A stretch of DNA of 64,000 nt from Micropruina sp. (GCA_016716635.1 JADJVZ010000011.1:1364001-1428000); one strand, 5' to 3'. Numbered from the stretch's first letter, positions 37,228 to 46,196 are shown. Program-made: numbers and translations. The notes: generated from the letters alone by a model not told the origin.

Positions 37228-37947
37228 CTAGCAAGGGCGAGCCTCCAGATCTACTAGTCGCTCTGATATCTGCCGCGAAGACAGGCCAGACTCATCGCCC
37301 ACGATCCTTCCGTCGTAAAGGAAGACAACTCGGGCCGCAGCTACCGCAACCGTCGGATCGTGAGTCACGAGAACCACCGTGCTCCCCATCGCTGGCAGCG
37401 CGTGCACGTTCTGCATCACCTCTTTGCGAGATGTGCTGTCGAGCGCACCGGTTGGCTCGTCCGCGAAGACAATGTCCCGCCGGGTTGCCAGCGCCCGGGC
37501 GATGGCGACCCGTTGCCGCTGCCCTCCAGACAGCTGATCGGGGTAGCGACGCTCGAACCCAGACAGCCCCACTCGGAGCAGGGCTTCGCTGGCCACCGCG
37601 TCCGTCATTCGATTCCCCTCGAACAGCGCTGGCAACAGCACGTTGTCGAGGGCCGTCAGCGCATCGATCAAGTTGTATGACTGGAAGATGAACCCCCACG
37701 ACGTCCGCCGGAGCCGGTCAAGCCGCCGCTGGCTCAGCTGGGCGAGGTCCTCACCGCGATACAGAATTCGCCCACTCGTGGGGCGCACCAATCCCGACAT
37801 GCAATTCAGGAGGGTGGATTTGCCCGATCCCGAGGGACCCATGATGGCGGTCATGGTGCCTGCTTCAATCTCCATGGTGACGCCGCGCAGCACCTCTGGT
37901 GTCCGACCGAACTGGTGATGTAGATCGTGGACGCTCAACGCATGCAC
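37228..37947 (-). CDS. ABC transporter ATP-binding protein (MacB/LolD type)
   Basis: The 239-residue ATPase has Walker A MGPSGSGKST, Q-loop FIFQSYNLIDALTALDN, signature LSGGQRQRVAIARALA and Walker B IVFADEPTGALD, the pattern of LolD/MacB exporters. The partner FtsX-like permease begins 5 bp downstream. The two-component genes that may control it start 169 bp away in the opposite direction, a usual arrangement for antimicrobial-peptide detoxification systems. Confidence 0.93.
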   Translation of the reverse strand: MHALSVHDLHHQFGRTPEVLRGVTMEIEAGTMTAIMGPSGSGKSTLLNCMSGLVRPTSGRILYRGEDLAQLSQRRLDRLRRTSWGFIFQSYNLIDALTALDNVLLPALFEGNRMTDAVASEALLRVGLSGFERRYPDQLSGGQRQRVAIARALATRRDIVFADEPTGALDSTSRKEVMQNVHALPAMGSTVVLVTHDPTVAVAAARVVFLYDGRIVGDESGLSSRQISERLVDLEARPC

Positions 37948-38010
37948 AGACTGCCTCCTGTCCCGGGGCCCGCCTTAGTTTGCGACCCTCTCCTCCATTC
38001 AATGGCGAGC

Positions 38011-38042
38011 CCGGCCGTTCCTCGATGGGGCGAAACGGCCGG
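38011..38042. promoter_or_regulatory. Inverted repeat between the ABC exporter and the sensor kinase
   Basis: CCGGCCGTT (38011-38019) and AACGGCCGG (38034-38042) are perfect 9-bp arms around 14 bases in the divergent intergenic space. It could be the binding site of the adjacent response regulator or a hairpin. Confidence 0.45.
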
Positions 38043-38116
38043 TTCTCGGTAGGGCTGGCTCTACCTTTCCGCCCCTGAACCGACATCGAGGACCATGCCT
38101 GCCTAGGGTTGGGGGC

Positions 38117-39367
38117 ATGAGCTCCGGGAATGTGACCACTGCGCTGGCACGTGCACCGTGGCGATTCCTCACCAGCCGATGGCCGTGGCTGTCACTGATC
38201 TACCTGGTCATCAGTGCGGCCCTGGGGATCGTGTTGCTCCCCCTGTTGATCTTCACCTTCCTGATTTTGCCCCTCTGGGCCCTGGGTATCGGCGGACTCG
38301 AACGCCATCGCACCCGCTTGCTCGGGTTCGCCTCGCAAGCGTCGGGGCATATCCCTGTCGACGAACTGGAGCGCCATCACTGGCTCGGAATCCGCCTCAC
38401 CGAGGCAGCCACGTGGCGGGAAACGCTCGCGCTGCTGGTCGATCTGGTGCTGGGATTGGCCGCGCTGGTGATCCTGTTCTTCCAAGGCATTGGCATCGCG
38501 GTTCTCGTGGGGGCCGCCGGAGCCGGCCTCAACGGTCCCACCGACATTCAGGTCATCGGTGGCGTCCACGCCGTGATGACCCCTGCGAACTGGTGGCTGA
38601 CCCTCCCGATAGGTCTCGGTTGGCTCTGCCTTCTTGCCTACCTCAATGCCACGCTCGCCGCCGTTCAAGCGTCGGCCCTGCGCCTGCTGTGTGGTCCACA
38701 CCCGCAAGAGCTCGACGAGAAGCTGCAACGAGTTCTCCGCTCGCGCCGCACGCTCGCCGAGGCGTCCGAGGCCGAACGTCGGCGCATCGAAAGGGATCTG
38801 CATGACGGCGTCCAACAAGAGCTCATCGTGCTCGGAGCCCGCCTCGGCATGATCAACCTCGAGCTCGACGAGGTCGCAGGACGCGGTATCGACCTTGCCG
38901 ACGCGCAGCGGGCAGTGGAGGCCGCCCAGACGCAAGCGGAGCGCGCCATGTCGACACTGCGCAACACCGTCCGGGGCATCCACCCCGCCGTCCTCACCGA
39001 TCTTGGATTGAGCGCTGCCTTGGAGGAACTCGCCGAGCGTCACCCCACTCCGGTCGCGCTCACCTTGGAGCACAACACGCGACTACCTGCTGTGGTGGAA
39101 ACCACCGCCTACTACCTTGCCTGCGAAGCGCTGACCAATGCCAGCAAGCATGCAACTCCCACCACGATCCACCTCCGCACGATGCTCAAGGACAACACGT
39201 TCAGCATCACCGTGACCGACGACGGGGCCGGTGGCGCTGAGGAGATGGCGGGGGTGGGACTGAGGGGTCTGCGAGATCGTGCCGAGGCCCTCAACGGCCA
39301 CCTTCAGCTCACGAGCCCTGTGGGTGGCCCTACCGAGTTGCGATTGGAGCTTCCATGCGCATCCTGA
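38117..39367 (+). CDS. Sensor histidine kinase (HisKA_3, NarL-type partner)
   Basis: The 416-residue kinase has N-terminal membrane helices (about residues 20-55, 105-130, 155-190), the phosphorylation motif EAERRRIERDLHDGVQQELI (histidine near residue 233) and an ATPase domain with the N-box EALTNASKHA and the G-box GVGLRGLRDR. It has no large external sensor domain, resembling intramembrane-sensing kinases coupled to ABC exporters. TAGGGT seven bases before the ATG suggests a leaderless start. Its end overlaps the regulator gene by 13 bp. Confidence 0.88.
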   Translation: MSSGNVTTALARAPWRFLTSRWPWLSLIYLVISAALGIVLLPLLIFTFLILPLWALGIGGLERHRTRLLGFASQASGHIPVDELERHHWLGIRLTEAATWRETLALLVDLVLGLAALVILFFQGIGIAVLVGAAGAGLNGPTDIQVIGGVHAVMTPANWWLTLPIGLGWLCLLAYLNATLAAVQASALRLLCGPHPQELDEKLQRVLRSRRTLAEASEAERRRIERDLHDGVQQELIVLGARLGMINLELDEVAGRGIDLADAQRAVEAAQTQAERAMSTLRNTVRGIHPAVLTDLGLSAALEELAERHPTPVALTLEHNTRLPAVVETTAYYLACEALTNASKHATPTTIHLRTMLKDNTFSITVTDDGAGGAEEMAGVGLRGLRDRAEALNGHLQLTSPVGGPTELRLELPCAS

Positions 39368-40017
39368 TAGCTGAAGACTCGGCCCTGCTCCGAGAGGCAC
39401 TCACAGCCCTCATGGAACGTTTCGGGCACACCGTCGTCGCGACCGCCGCAACAGCACCGGAACTCGAGAGGACGTTCATCGGGCTGGCGCAAGCTCAGCG
39501 AACCCCAGACCTGATCATCACCGACGTCCGGATGCCTCCCGAAGGACGAAGTGACGGTCTCCTCGCAGCCCTTTCCATCCGTGCCAAGAGCCCCCATCAG
39601 CCGATCATGGTGCTGTCGCAGTATCTGGCCGACACGAACGCGCGAAGGCTTCTGACCCTCCCTGAAGGCGCCGTCGGATACCTGTTGAAGGACCGGATCA
39701 GCCGCGTGCGTGACTTCATGCAGGCCCTGCAGCAGGTTGCGTCGGGCGGGACCGTGATCGATCCCGACGTCGTCCAGCACCTCTTCAGAACCGCCGGGGT
39801 CGGCCCCCTCGACGCGCTCACCTCCCGAGAACGCGAGGTCCTTGAGCTCATGGCCGAAGGACACTCCAATGCAGCCATCGCCTCGCGGCTAGTTCTCAGC
39901 GACCCGGCGGTGAGCAAGCACGTGGGCAACATCTTCCTGAAACTGGGCCTCACCCCGGTCGAGGAGAACCGGCGCGTCAAAGCCGTCCTCGCCTACCTCC
40001 ACGCATCCCGGGCCTGA
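39355..40017 (+). CDS. Response regulator, NarL/FixJ family
   Basis: The 220-residue protein has a receiver domain with phosphoacceptor D57 (LIITDVRMP) and LLKDRI near the conserved lysine, and a LuxR-type helix-turn-helix at about 155-215 (LTSREREVLELMAEG, NAAIASRLVLSDPAVSKHVGNIF). It works with the overlapping kinase and probably controls the divergent ABC exporter (context inference). Confidence 0.9.
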   Translation: MRILIAEDSALLREALTALMERFGHTVVATAATAPELERTFIGLAQAQRTPDLIITDVRMPPEGRSDGLLAALSIRAKSPHQPIMVLSQYLADTNARRLLTLPEGAVGYLLKDRISRVRDFMQALQQVASGGTVIDPDVVQHLFRTAGVGPLDALTSREREVLELMAEGHSNAAIASRLVLSDPAVSKHVGNIFLKLGLTPVEENRRVKAVLAYLHASRA

Positions 40018-40044
40018 GCGGCACCTTCCCCGAGGCGGCGCGGA

Positions 40045-40797
40045 TCATCGGTCAAGTTGCAGCCGAGACCAGCTCCCGCACACCAGCCACGCACTGACCA
40101 GCGCCAGCCCGACACAAACAGCGAGCTGGGCGAAGGTCACCACCGTCCCGTTGGACATGGCCCACAGGGCCGGGGCAGCGAACGGCATCCAGCCGCCGGC
40201 CCCGGCTAAGGCACCCACCTGGGCGATGATGACCAGCCCGATCGCCGTCCCGACGCCCGCCAGGAGCGAGCGGCTGAGGGTCGCCACCCAGGCCACGGGA
40301 ACCGCGAGGGCGCCGGTGAGAAGCGCGAGGACTCCGACGCGTCCCAGCCCGACCCAGGTGTCAGCGTCCGGGGCCCCGTAGCCCAGAACAAGGCCCATGG
40401 CGAGCAACCCCACCATGAGCGCGAGGCTCACCATGGCGACCCAGAGCGCGTAGACGGTGAGCTTGGCGAGGGCGATGCGCTGGCGACTGATCGCCAGGGC
40501 GAATAGGCCGGTGATCGTGCCGTCGGTGAACTCGCGGGCGAATATCCACGCCAGGACGACCCCGAAACCGAGGAATCCCGCGGCCACCGTGATCTGAACG
40601 GCTCCCGAGATGAGACCGTGCCATGTCAGTTCCGCGGCGGGTCCGGCCTTGGCGGTGAGGTCGGGGTTTCCCTGAGCAACAGCGGCGGTGATGCCGCCGA
40701 GGAGGGCAAAGGTGCCTGCGACAAGGGCGATCGTCCCGATCACCCCCACCGGGGAGCGCGTTAGCTTGAGTGTTTCGACGCGGACGGCGGCGTTCAT
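40045..40797 (-). CDS. ABC-2 type permease
   Basis: The 250-residue protein has about six membrane segments and the REFTDGTITGLFALAISR loop found in ABC-2 exporter permeases. The ATG overlaps the stop of the ATPase gene by 4 nt, giving the unit TetR - ATPase - permease. The exported compound is unknown. Confidence 0.82.
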   Translation of the reverse strand: MNAAVRVETLKLTRSPVGVIGTIALVAGTFALLGGITAAVAQGNPDLTAKAGPAAELTWHGLISGAVQITVAAGFLGFGVVLAWIFAREFTDGTITGLFALAISRQRIALAKLTVYALWVAMVSLALMVGLLAMGLVLGYGAPDADTWVGLGRVGVLALLTGALAVPVAWVATLSRSLLAGVGTAIGLVIIAQVGALAGAGGWMPFAAPALWAMSNGTVVTFAQLAVCVGLALVSAWLVCGSWSRLQLDR

Positions 40798-41492
40798 CGT
40801 CCAACACCCGCCGCTGTCGCGAGTCGCCGATCATCGTCCTCGTGGATGCGCGCGAAGAAAGTCTGCTCCAGATCCTGGCCACCTGTATCGAGCTCGCCGA
40901 TGAGGCGTCCGCGATTCATCAGCAACACCCGATCCGCGATGCGGGAAACCTCATCCAGATGATGGCTGCTCACCAGAATCGCCGCCCCCAAGCGGGCGCG
41001 GTGGAGCACCTGCTCGCGCAGAAGAAGGACGGACGCCGGGTCGAGCGCATTGCTGGGCTCATCCAGGACGATCAACGTTGGGTCGTGCTGGACGGCGGCG
41101 GCCAGGCCGACGCGCTGCCGATTGCCGAGCGAAAGGTGCCTGAATCGACGGTCGGCCAGGGGCTCGAGCTGCCACGCAATCAGCGACTCCTGGGCGCGTT
41201 GCGGGTCGCAACCGTGCAGGAGGCAGGCGATGCGCAGGTTCTCGCCGACCGTGAGCTCCGGGTACGCCAGTGGCACCTCAATCAGGGCTCCGACCTCGGC
41301 CCAGGGCACCGACAGGCGAACGGTGCCGCGCTGCGGACGAAGCATGCCCAGCGCGAGCCGCATCAGGGTGGTCTTGCCAGCGCCGTTCAACCCGATCAGG
41401 GCCACGATCTCCCCCGGTTCGACGTGGAAGGTGAGATCGGTCACGCCTGCCCCACCAGGAAACAGCCGCTCAACCTGCTCAAACGCCAACAT
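40794..41492 (-). CDS. ABC transporter ATP-binding protein (ABC-2 exporter)
   Basis: The 232-residue ATPase has Walker A GLNGAGKTTLMR, a signature motif that reads LSLGNRQRVGLA and Walker B LIVLDEPSNALDP followed by SSHHLDEVSRI. The altered signature (LSLGN in place of LSGGQ) is common among drug- and antibiotic-type ABC-2 ATPases. The ATG at 41492 overlaps the TetR stop by 14 bp. Confidence 0.88.
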   Translation of the reverse strand: MLAFEQVERLFPGGAGVTDLTFHVEPGEIVALIGLNGAGKTTLMRLALGMLRPQRGTVRLSVPWAEVGALIEVPLAYPELTVGENLRIACLLHGCDPQRAQESLIAWQLEPLADRRFRHLSLGNRQRVGLAAAVQHDPTLIVLDEPSNALDPASVLLLREQVLHRARLGAAILVSSHHLDEVSRIADRVLLMNRGRLIGELDTGGQDLEQTFFARIHEDDDRRLATAAGVGR

Positions 41493-42039
41493 GACCGTCA
41501 CCCCCCAGCACATCCAGCGCGGAACCGAGGGCGTCCGCCAGCGGCAGGTCGTCCGACTGTGCCCAATCCAGCAGCGCCACGCTCAGCCCAGCGATAATCG
41601 CGGTGGCCGCGATGCGCGCCTTAAGCGGCGTCACGCCGCGAGTCCCGAGCGCCTCGATCAGAGCGCCCACGGTCGCGTCGCTGTTGCGCTCGATGGCGCC
41701 CCGCAGGCTGGGCGTGGCGGCAATGATCCGAAGCTGGATCCGCAGCCCCGCGGCGGCCTCGTGGTCGATCCCTTTGAGCGCCTCGCGAATGCCCTCCGCG
41801 AGCGCTGCCATCGCCGGCTCCCCTGCAGGACGACGGCGCACACCCTCAGCCATCAGCGGATCAAACGGATCCGCCAGCAGCAGCGATTCCTTCGTCGCGA
41901 AGTGCCGGAACAACGTCATCTCGCTGACCCCCGCGCGACGCGCGATCTCTGCCGTGCCCGCGGCGTCGTAGCCGCTCTCCGCGAACAACTCCGCCGCCGC
42001 GCGCCTCAGCGCCATATGCGTCTGATCCCATTTCCCCAT
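41479..42039 (-). CDS. TetR-family regulator of the adjacent ABC exporter
   Basis: The 186-residue protein has a TetR-type helix-turn-helix at residues 10-55 (AAELFAESGYDAAGTAEIARRAGVSEMTLFRHF pattern). It is the first gene of the TetR-ATPase-permease operon. A perfect 13-bp palindrome, GTTAGTCACTAAC, overlaps its putative -10 box (TAACAT, six bases before the ATG), which fits autorepression. Confidence 0.88.
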   Translation of the reverse strand: MGKWDQTHMALRRAAAELFAESGYDAAGTAEIARRAGVSEMTLFRHFATKESLLLADPFDPLMAEGVRRRPAGEPAMAALAEGIREALKGIDHEAAAGLRIQLRIIAATPSLRGAIERNSDATVGALIEALGTRGVTPLKARIAATAIIAGLSVALLDWAQSDDLPLADALGSALDVLGGDGHVGV

Positions 42040-42047
42040 GGATCTAT

Positions 42048-42060
42048 GTTAGTCACTAAC
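42048..42060. promoter_or_regulatory. Putative TetR operator overlapping the -10 box
   Basis: GTTAGTCACTAAC is a perfect palindrome around a central C, 9 bp in front of the TetR start. On the minus strand TAACAT (42046-42051) followed by AGATCC and ATG would be the -10 and start of a leaderless transcript, so a bound repressor would block initiation. Confidence 0.6.
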
Positions 42061-42160
42061 CTTTTGGAGTCAAGGCCAGACCCCACTGCCCCTGCCCCAC
42101 CACCGATCGCACCCGAGTTGCGCGCGAGGCGCGCTTCGAAATACGTGGTCGGCCTGGGTG
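42061..42160. other. Intergenic stretch before the 220-bp inverted repeat
   Basis: No gene or strong signal is visible between the TetR operator and 42160. The whole gap from 42040 to 42508 holds the operator, the inverted repeat at 42161-42380 and a promoter at 42473; a plus-strand open frame inside it runs across the repeat and looks non-coding. Confidence 0.5.
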
Positions 42161-42380
42161 CCCACTCGTGACCCATTGCGTCCCCGCGCGCTTGGACGAG
42201 GCCTCGTCCCCGACTGGTTGTGGTTGGGACGACAGGGCCCGCGAATCCACCGAATCAGAGCAAGGAAACAGTTCGACTGATGGCGGCACGGGTCAAATCA
42301 ACCCAGTGGACCCCAGCCCCAGCCAGTCGGGGACGGGCAATAGTCCGACGACGCGGGGATGGAAATGGGTCACGAGTGGG
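42161..42380. repeat. 220-bp imperfect palindrome upstream of the DUF222-HNH gene
   Basis: The outer arms CCCACTCGTGACCCATT (42161-42177) and AATGGGTCACGAGTGGG (42364-42380) are perfect 17-bp complements. Inside them CGTCCCCGACTGG (42205-42217) pairs with CCAGTCGGGGACG (42323-42335), and CCCCGCG (42182-42188) with CGCGGGG (42352-42358). About 57 bases per side align with substitutions between these blocks; the centre (42218-42322) is unpaired. It carries no gene. Confidence 0.85.
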
Positions 42381-42472
42381 AGCGGAAAGGCGACCACGTT
42401 TTCAATCGGCGCGGAGCGCCGAGCCTGCGGAATCAAGCACAAGAATGGACGTCCGATTTGGCACGTTATTCC

Positions 42473-42501
42473 TTGTCAGACTTCACTTGATCTCGTATAA
42501 T
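42473..42501 (+). promoter_or_regulatory. Sigma-A promoter of the DUF222-HNH gene
   Basis: TTGTCA (42473-42478), a 17-bp spacer and a perfect TATAAT (42496-42501) lie seven bases in front of the ATG at 42509. This is the clearest promoter in the window and implies a leaderless mRNA. Confidence 0.85.
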
Positions 42502-42508
42502 AGAACAC

Positions 42509-43915
42509 ATGAGCGAATGGACTCTGATCATCGACAACACCGACGACGTGTTCGATGCGCTGCGCCACAACCATCAACTCAAAATGGGCGCCGAGATCCG
42601 CGAACTCGCGTTGATCGCCCAAGCATCCGACGAATACCAGGTCGACGAAACCCGCGCCGATGCAGCCGCCGAGAAACTGATCCAAGGAGGCGCCGACGGC
42701 ACCGCGACGATCGGCGATTTCCTCGCCATCGAGATCGCCGGACTCCTGCAAATCAGCCCCACCACCGCGGCCTTGCGCATCAGCGAAACCCTGAACCTGC
42801 GCGACCGACACCCGGAACTGTGGGCCTTCGTCCACGCAGGCACCGTCCGCCCCTGGCAAGCGCTCAAGATCGCCGCCCGCTGCGTCACAGCAGGCCTCTC
42901 CGGCGACGCCGCCAAGTGGGTCGACCACCAACTCGCCATCAGCGTCACCACACTCGGCTGGACGCGCGCCCTCCGCACCCTCGAAGGGCTCATCGTCTCC
43001 GCTGACACCGAGCTCGCCGCCGAACGGGCCCGCCTCCGCCGCGAACAACGCCAGGTCTACGTAGGCGACCACGCCCACGGCGGCTCAATCCTGTTCGCAC
43101 GCCTCGACACCGAAGACGCGCTCGCCCTCGACCAAACGATCTCCGACCTCTCCAACGCCCTCGCCGCCGCAGGCAGCACCGAACCCGTCGACCAGCGCCG
43201 GGCCACCGCGCTCGGCATCCTCGCCGACCCACGAGCCGCGCTCGACCTGCTCACCGGCGCCGGCAACGGCACCCCCACCAACCGCACCGCCACCCTGGTC
43301 GTCCACATCGCCGCAGAGCCTAACTGTGCCCACCGCGATCCGCGTGCGCTGCTTGGGCAGGCGTCGGGGCTCAGGGGTACCGGCGCCGGAACTGGCGCCT
43401 CTGTGACCTCCACGGACCAGCGCTCCGTTATCGCCAATGACCTCACCGCCTTCGCCCCCCGCTTCACTGCTCGGATCGAAGGGGTCGGCCCGTTGGACGG
43501 CGAAACGCTCCGCCGGTTCTTGGGTCACTCAAGGGTGACCGTCCGTCCGGTGGTCGATCTGAACACCGCGCCCGCGGTGGACGCCTACGAAATCCCGGCG
43601 AGGCTGCGAGAACACGTCCAGGCGCGAAACCCGGTCGAGGCTTTCCCGTTCTCAGCGCGGCGATCGCCTGGACTCGACCTGGATCACACTGACCCCTACC
43701 AAACCTCAGCACCTCCCGGAACACTCCAAACTCGCGCCGAGAATCTTGGCCCCTTGAGTCGAAGAGTCCACCGCGCCAAGACCGCAAGGGCATGGAACGT
43801 CGTCCAAACTGAGCCGGGAACCTTCGTGTGGACCTCCCGCCACGGCTTCCGTTACGAAGTCAGCCCCCACGGCACCCTTGCGCTCGGACGAATCAAGCAG
43901 CGACAGGCCGCCTGA
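42509..43915 (+). CDS. DUF222 domain protein with C-terminal HNH nuclease motif (13E12-repeat type)
   Basis: The 468-residue protein has an alanine/arginine-rich helical DUF222 region (about residues 20-330) and a C-terminal HNH motif: LDLDHTDPY, then ENLGPLSRRVHRAKT, supplying the H, N and H positions at about 387-425. Such proteins are multicopy in actinomycetes (the Mycobacterium REP13E12 family belongs here); their role is unproven, with mobility and DNA processing proposed. The strong promoter and absence of a leader suggest it is expressed. The preceding 220-bp palindrome may be part of the same unit. Confidence 0.82.
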   Translation: MSEWTLIIDNTDDVFDALRHNHQLKMGAEIRELALIAQASDEYQVDETRADAAAEKLIQGGADGTATIGDFLAIEIAGLLQISPTTAALRISETLNLRDRHPELWAFVHAGTVRPWQALKIAARCVTAGLSGDAAKWVDHQLAISVTTLGWTRALRTLEGLIVSADTELAAERARLRREQRQVYVGDHAHGGSILFARLDTEDALALDQTISDLSNALAAAGSTEPVDQRRATALGILADPRAALDLLTGAGNGTPTNRTATLVVHIAAEPNCAHRDPRALLGQASGLRGTGAGTGASVTSTDQRSVIANDLTAFAPRFTARIEGVGPLDGETLRRFLGHSRVTVRPVVDLNTAPAVDAYEIPARLREHVQARNPVEAFPFSARRSPGLDLDHTDPYQTSAPPGTLQTRAENLGPLSRRVHRAKTARAWNVVQTEPGTFVWTSRHGFRYEVSPHGTLALGRIKQRQAA

Positions 43916-44069
43916 CTAGGAGAGCGGGACGAAGGCCACGAGGAGCCCCACGATTGCCAGCAAGATGCCGCCCCCGCGCAGGCAAGACCGACCCAACGCT
44001 CAGCTCCAAAGCTGCCCAGCCCGTTCGCCTCGCGGTACAGCGCCGGCCCGTGCCGGGCACAATAGGGGC

Positions 44070-45344
44070 ATGTCCACACCACCCAAGCCCCTGGGACGAC
44101 GCCTGCGCCTAGCCGCGGCCACCACCCTCGGCGACCTGGCCGCTTGGGCCTCGCGACGGCTCGGACGCGGATCGGGAGCCTCGATCCGAGGCCAGATCCT
44201 CACCCGGCTAGCCCCCAACGCCTTCGAAGACCTCGTGGCCGGACGTCGGATCATCGCCGTCTCGGGCACCAACGGCAAGACCACCACGACACACATGCTC
44301 GCCGCCGCCATCAAGGCCGGGCTCGGCGCGGACGCCAGCCGCATGGTCACCAACACCGACGGCGCCAACCTGCACTACGGCCTCGCCTCAGCGCTCGCGA
44401 AGGCGCCGAAGGCCGACGTGGCCGTGTTGGAAACGGACGAGCGGGTGGTCGCTGACCTGATCCGCCTCGGACGCCCGGAGATCCTCGTCCTGCTCAACTT
44501 CAGCCGCGACCAGATGGACCGACACCACGAGATCAAGGGCCTCGGACGCTCGTGGCGCGACGCCCTCATCCAAGCGGGCCCCGAGGGTCCGACGGTCATC
44601 GCCAACGCGGACGACCCCCTCGTCGTCTGGGCCTCCCGCGAGGCCAAGGCCGTCGTATGGGTCGACGCCGCCTCCTCCTGGACCGGCGACGGCGCCCTGT
44701 GCCCCAACTGCGGCGCCCTGCTCACGCACGCCCCCGACGGCTCGACCTGGGATTGCCCCAGTTGCGACCTCACGAAGCCTCCAGTCGCTTACCGCGTCGA
44801 GGGCACCTCGATCGTCCTACCCGACGGTTCGCGTCACGAGACCAAACTCAACGTCCCGGGGGCCTTCAACGTCTCCAACGCCGCCTGCGCCCTGGCCGCC
44901 GCGGTCACCTGGGGTGTCGACCCGGAGGTTGCCCTTGACGCCTTCCGGACGGTCAAGGCCCCGGCCGGACGCTTCGCCACCGCCAGTTTCGGTGCCACCA
45001 CCGCCCGCCTACTCCTGGCCAAGAACCCCGCCGGTTGGACCGAAGCCCTGCCGCTGGTCCACACCAACCCGGTGATCTTGGCGATCGACTCGGTCGCGGC
45101 TGACGGCAAGGACGTCTCCTGGCTGTGGGACGTCGACTACGAACAACTCGCCGGACGCCACGTGATCGCCACCGGACCCCGTGCCTACGACCTCGCCGTC
45201 CGACTCAGCCACGCAGATGTCGAGCACGACGTGATCCTCGATCTAGACGCCGCCCTGGCCCGTTGCGCGGGTCCCGACGTGGTCGACTGCATCGCCACCT
45301 ACACCCCGTTCCAAGCGCTGCTCAAGAAGGCGGGTCTGCGATGA
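44070..45344 (+). CDS. murT: Lipid II isoglutaminyl synthase, MurT subunit
   Basis: The 424-residue Mur-ligase-type protein has the ATP motif VSGTNGKTTTTHM near residue 70, VLLNFSRDQMDRHHEI near 145 and a four-cysteine zinc ribbon CPNCGALLTHAP with CPSC near 210-230 that is typical of MurT. With GatD it amidates the D-glutamate of lipid II to isoglutamine. The ATG at 44070 follows AATAGGGGC; the ATGA overlap couples it with gatD. Confidence 0.95.
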   Translation: MSTPPKPLGRRLRLAAATTLGDLAAWASRRLGRGSGASIRGQILTRLAPNAFEDLVAGRRIIAVSGTNGKTTTTHMLAAAIKAGLGADASRMVTNTDGANLHYGLASALAKAPKADVAVLETDERVVADLIRLGRPEILVLLNFSRDQMDRHHEIKGLGRSWRDALIQAGPEGPTVIANADDPLVVWASREAKAVVWVDAASSWTGDGALCPNCGALLTHAPDGSTWDCPSCDLTKPPVAYRVEGTSIVLPDGSRHETKLNVPGAFNVSNAACALAAAVTWGVDPEVALDAFRTVKAPAGRFATASFGATTARLLLAKNPAGWTEALPLVHTNPVILAIDSVAADGKDVSWLWDVDYEQLAGRHVIATGPRAYDLAVRLSHADVEHDVILDLDAALARCAGPDVVDCIATYTPFQALLKKAGLR

Positions 45345-46063
45345 AGCCGGTCGAGATCGTCCTGGTCTACCAATCCCTGCTCGGCATCTACGGCGACCAG
45401 GGCAACGCAAAGATCCTTGTCAACCGCCTCAAGTGGCGCGGCATCGACGCCAAACTCACCAGCGTCGAGCCCGGCGACGCCCTCCCCGCGGACGCCGCCC
45501 TCTACCTTCTCGGCGGCGGTGAGGACGCCGCCCAGGTCTCCGCCGTCAACGCCCTGCGGGAAGACGGCTCCCTGTTCAACGCAGTCGACGACGGTGCTGT
45601 CGTCTTCGCCGTCTGCGCCGGCTACCAAATCACCGGCAACAGCTTCACCATCGGCGAGAACGACGACGTCGTGGAAGGGCTCGGCCTGCTGGACGTCGAC
45701 ACCCGGCGCGGTGCGAAGCGGGCCGTGGGCGAGTTGCTGGCGCGCTGGACCCGTCCGGACGGCAGCGACTATTTGCTCACCGGCTTCGAGAACCATGGCG
45801 GCTATACCCGCCTCGGCAGCGCCGCGCGCCCCCTCGCGCAGGTCGAGATCGGCATCGGCAACAACGGCGACGGCACCGAGGGTGCGGTCCAAGATCGGGT
45901 CATCGGCACCTACCCGCACGGCCCCGTCCTGGCCCGCAATCCGGCCCTCGCCGACCACCTGCTGGAACTCGCGCTCGACCGACACCTCGATCCGCTGCCC
46001 GACGCCGAAGTCGAGGGGCTCCGAGCCGAGCGCCTCGCGTTTGTCCGCCGGACGGGCCGCTAA
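45341..46063 (+). CDS. gatD: Lipid II isoglutaminyl synthase, glutaminase subunit GatD
   Basis: The 240-residue class-I glutamine amidotransferase has the nucleophile C92 (VFAVCAGYQITGNSF) and the catalytic histidine H193 (GTYPHGPVLARNP). It supplies ammonia to MurT for amidation of peptidoglycan precursors. ATG overlaps the murT TGA by 4 nt. tRNA-Lys follows after 53 bp. Confidence 0.95.
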   Translation: MKPVEIVLVYQSLLGIYGDQGNAKILVNRLKWRGIDAKLTSVEPGDALPADAALYLLGGGEDAAQVSAVNALREDGSLFNAVDDGAVVFAVCAGYQITGNSFTIGENDDVVEGLGLLDVDTRRGAKRAVGELLARWTRPDGSDYLLTGFENHGGYTRLGSAARPLAQVEIGIGNNGDGTEGAVQDRVIGTYPHGPVLARNPALADHLLELALDRHLDPLPDAEVEGLRAERLAFVRRTGR

Positions 46064-46116
46064 AGGTCGCCCCGATTTCGCGAACTCGGCGACTTCCAGG
46101 TATCGTTTCTAGGCGC

Positions 46117-46189
46117 GCACCGCTAGCTCAACTGGCAGAGCAGCTGGCTCTTAACTAGCGGGTTCAGGGTTCGAGTCCCTGGCGGTGTA
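46117..46189 (+). tRNA. tRNA-Lys (anticodon CTT)
   Basis: Acceptor stem GCACCGC/GCGGTGT, D-arm AGCTCAACTGGCAGAGC, anticodon loop CTCTTAA in the GCTGG/CTAGC stem and T-arm CAGGGTTCGAGTCCCTG. CTT decodes AAG. The 3' CCA is not encoded (ACGA follows). A strong terminator stands 7 bp downstream. Confidence 0.94.
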
Positions 46190-46196
46190 CGAGTGG

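Noticed and set aside
42168..42500. A 110-codon plus-strand frame across the 220-bp palindrome
   Set aside because: Its composition follows the repeat arms, there is no ribosome-binding site, and its end overlaps the HNH promoter.
43917..43995. A very short minus-strand hydrophobic frame ending GGILLAIVGLLVAFVPLS after the DUF222-HNH gene
   Set aside because: Only about 26 codons with a weak TTG start and an in-frame stop just upstream; it may be the tail of a lost membrane protein, but this cannot be supported.
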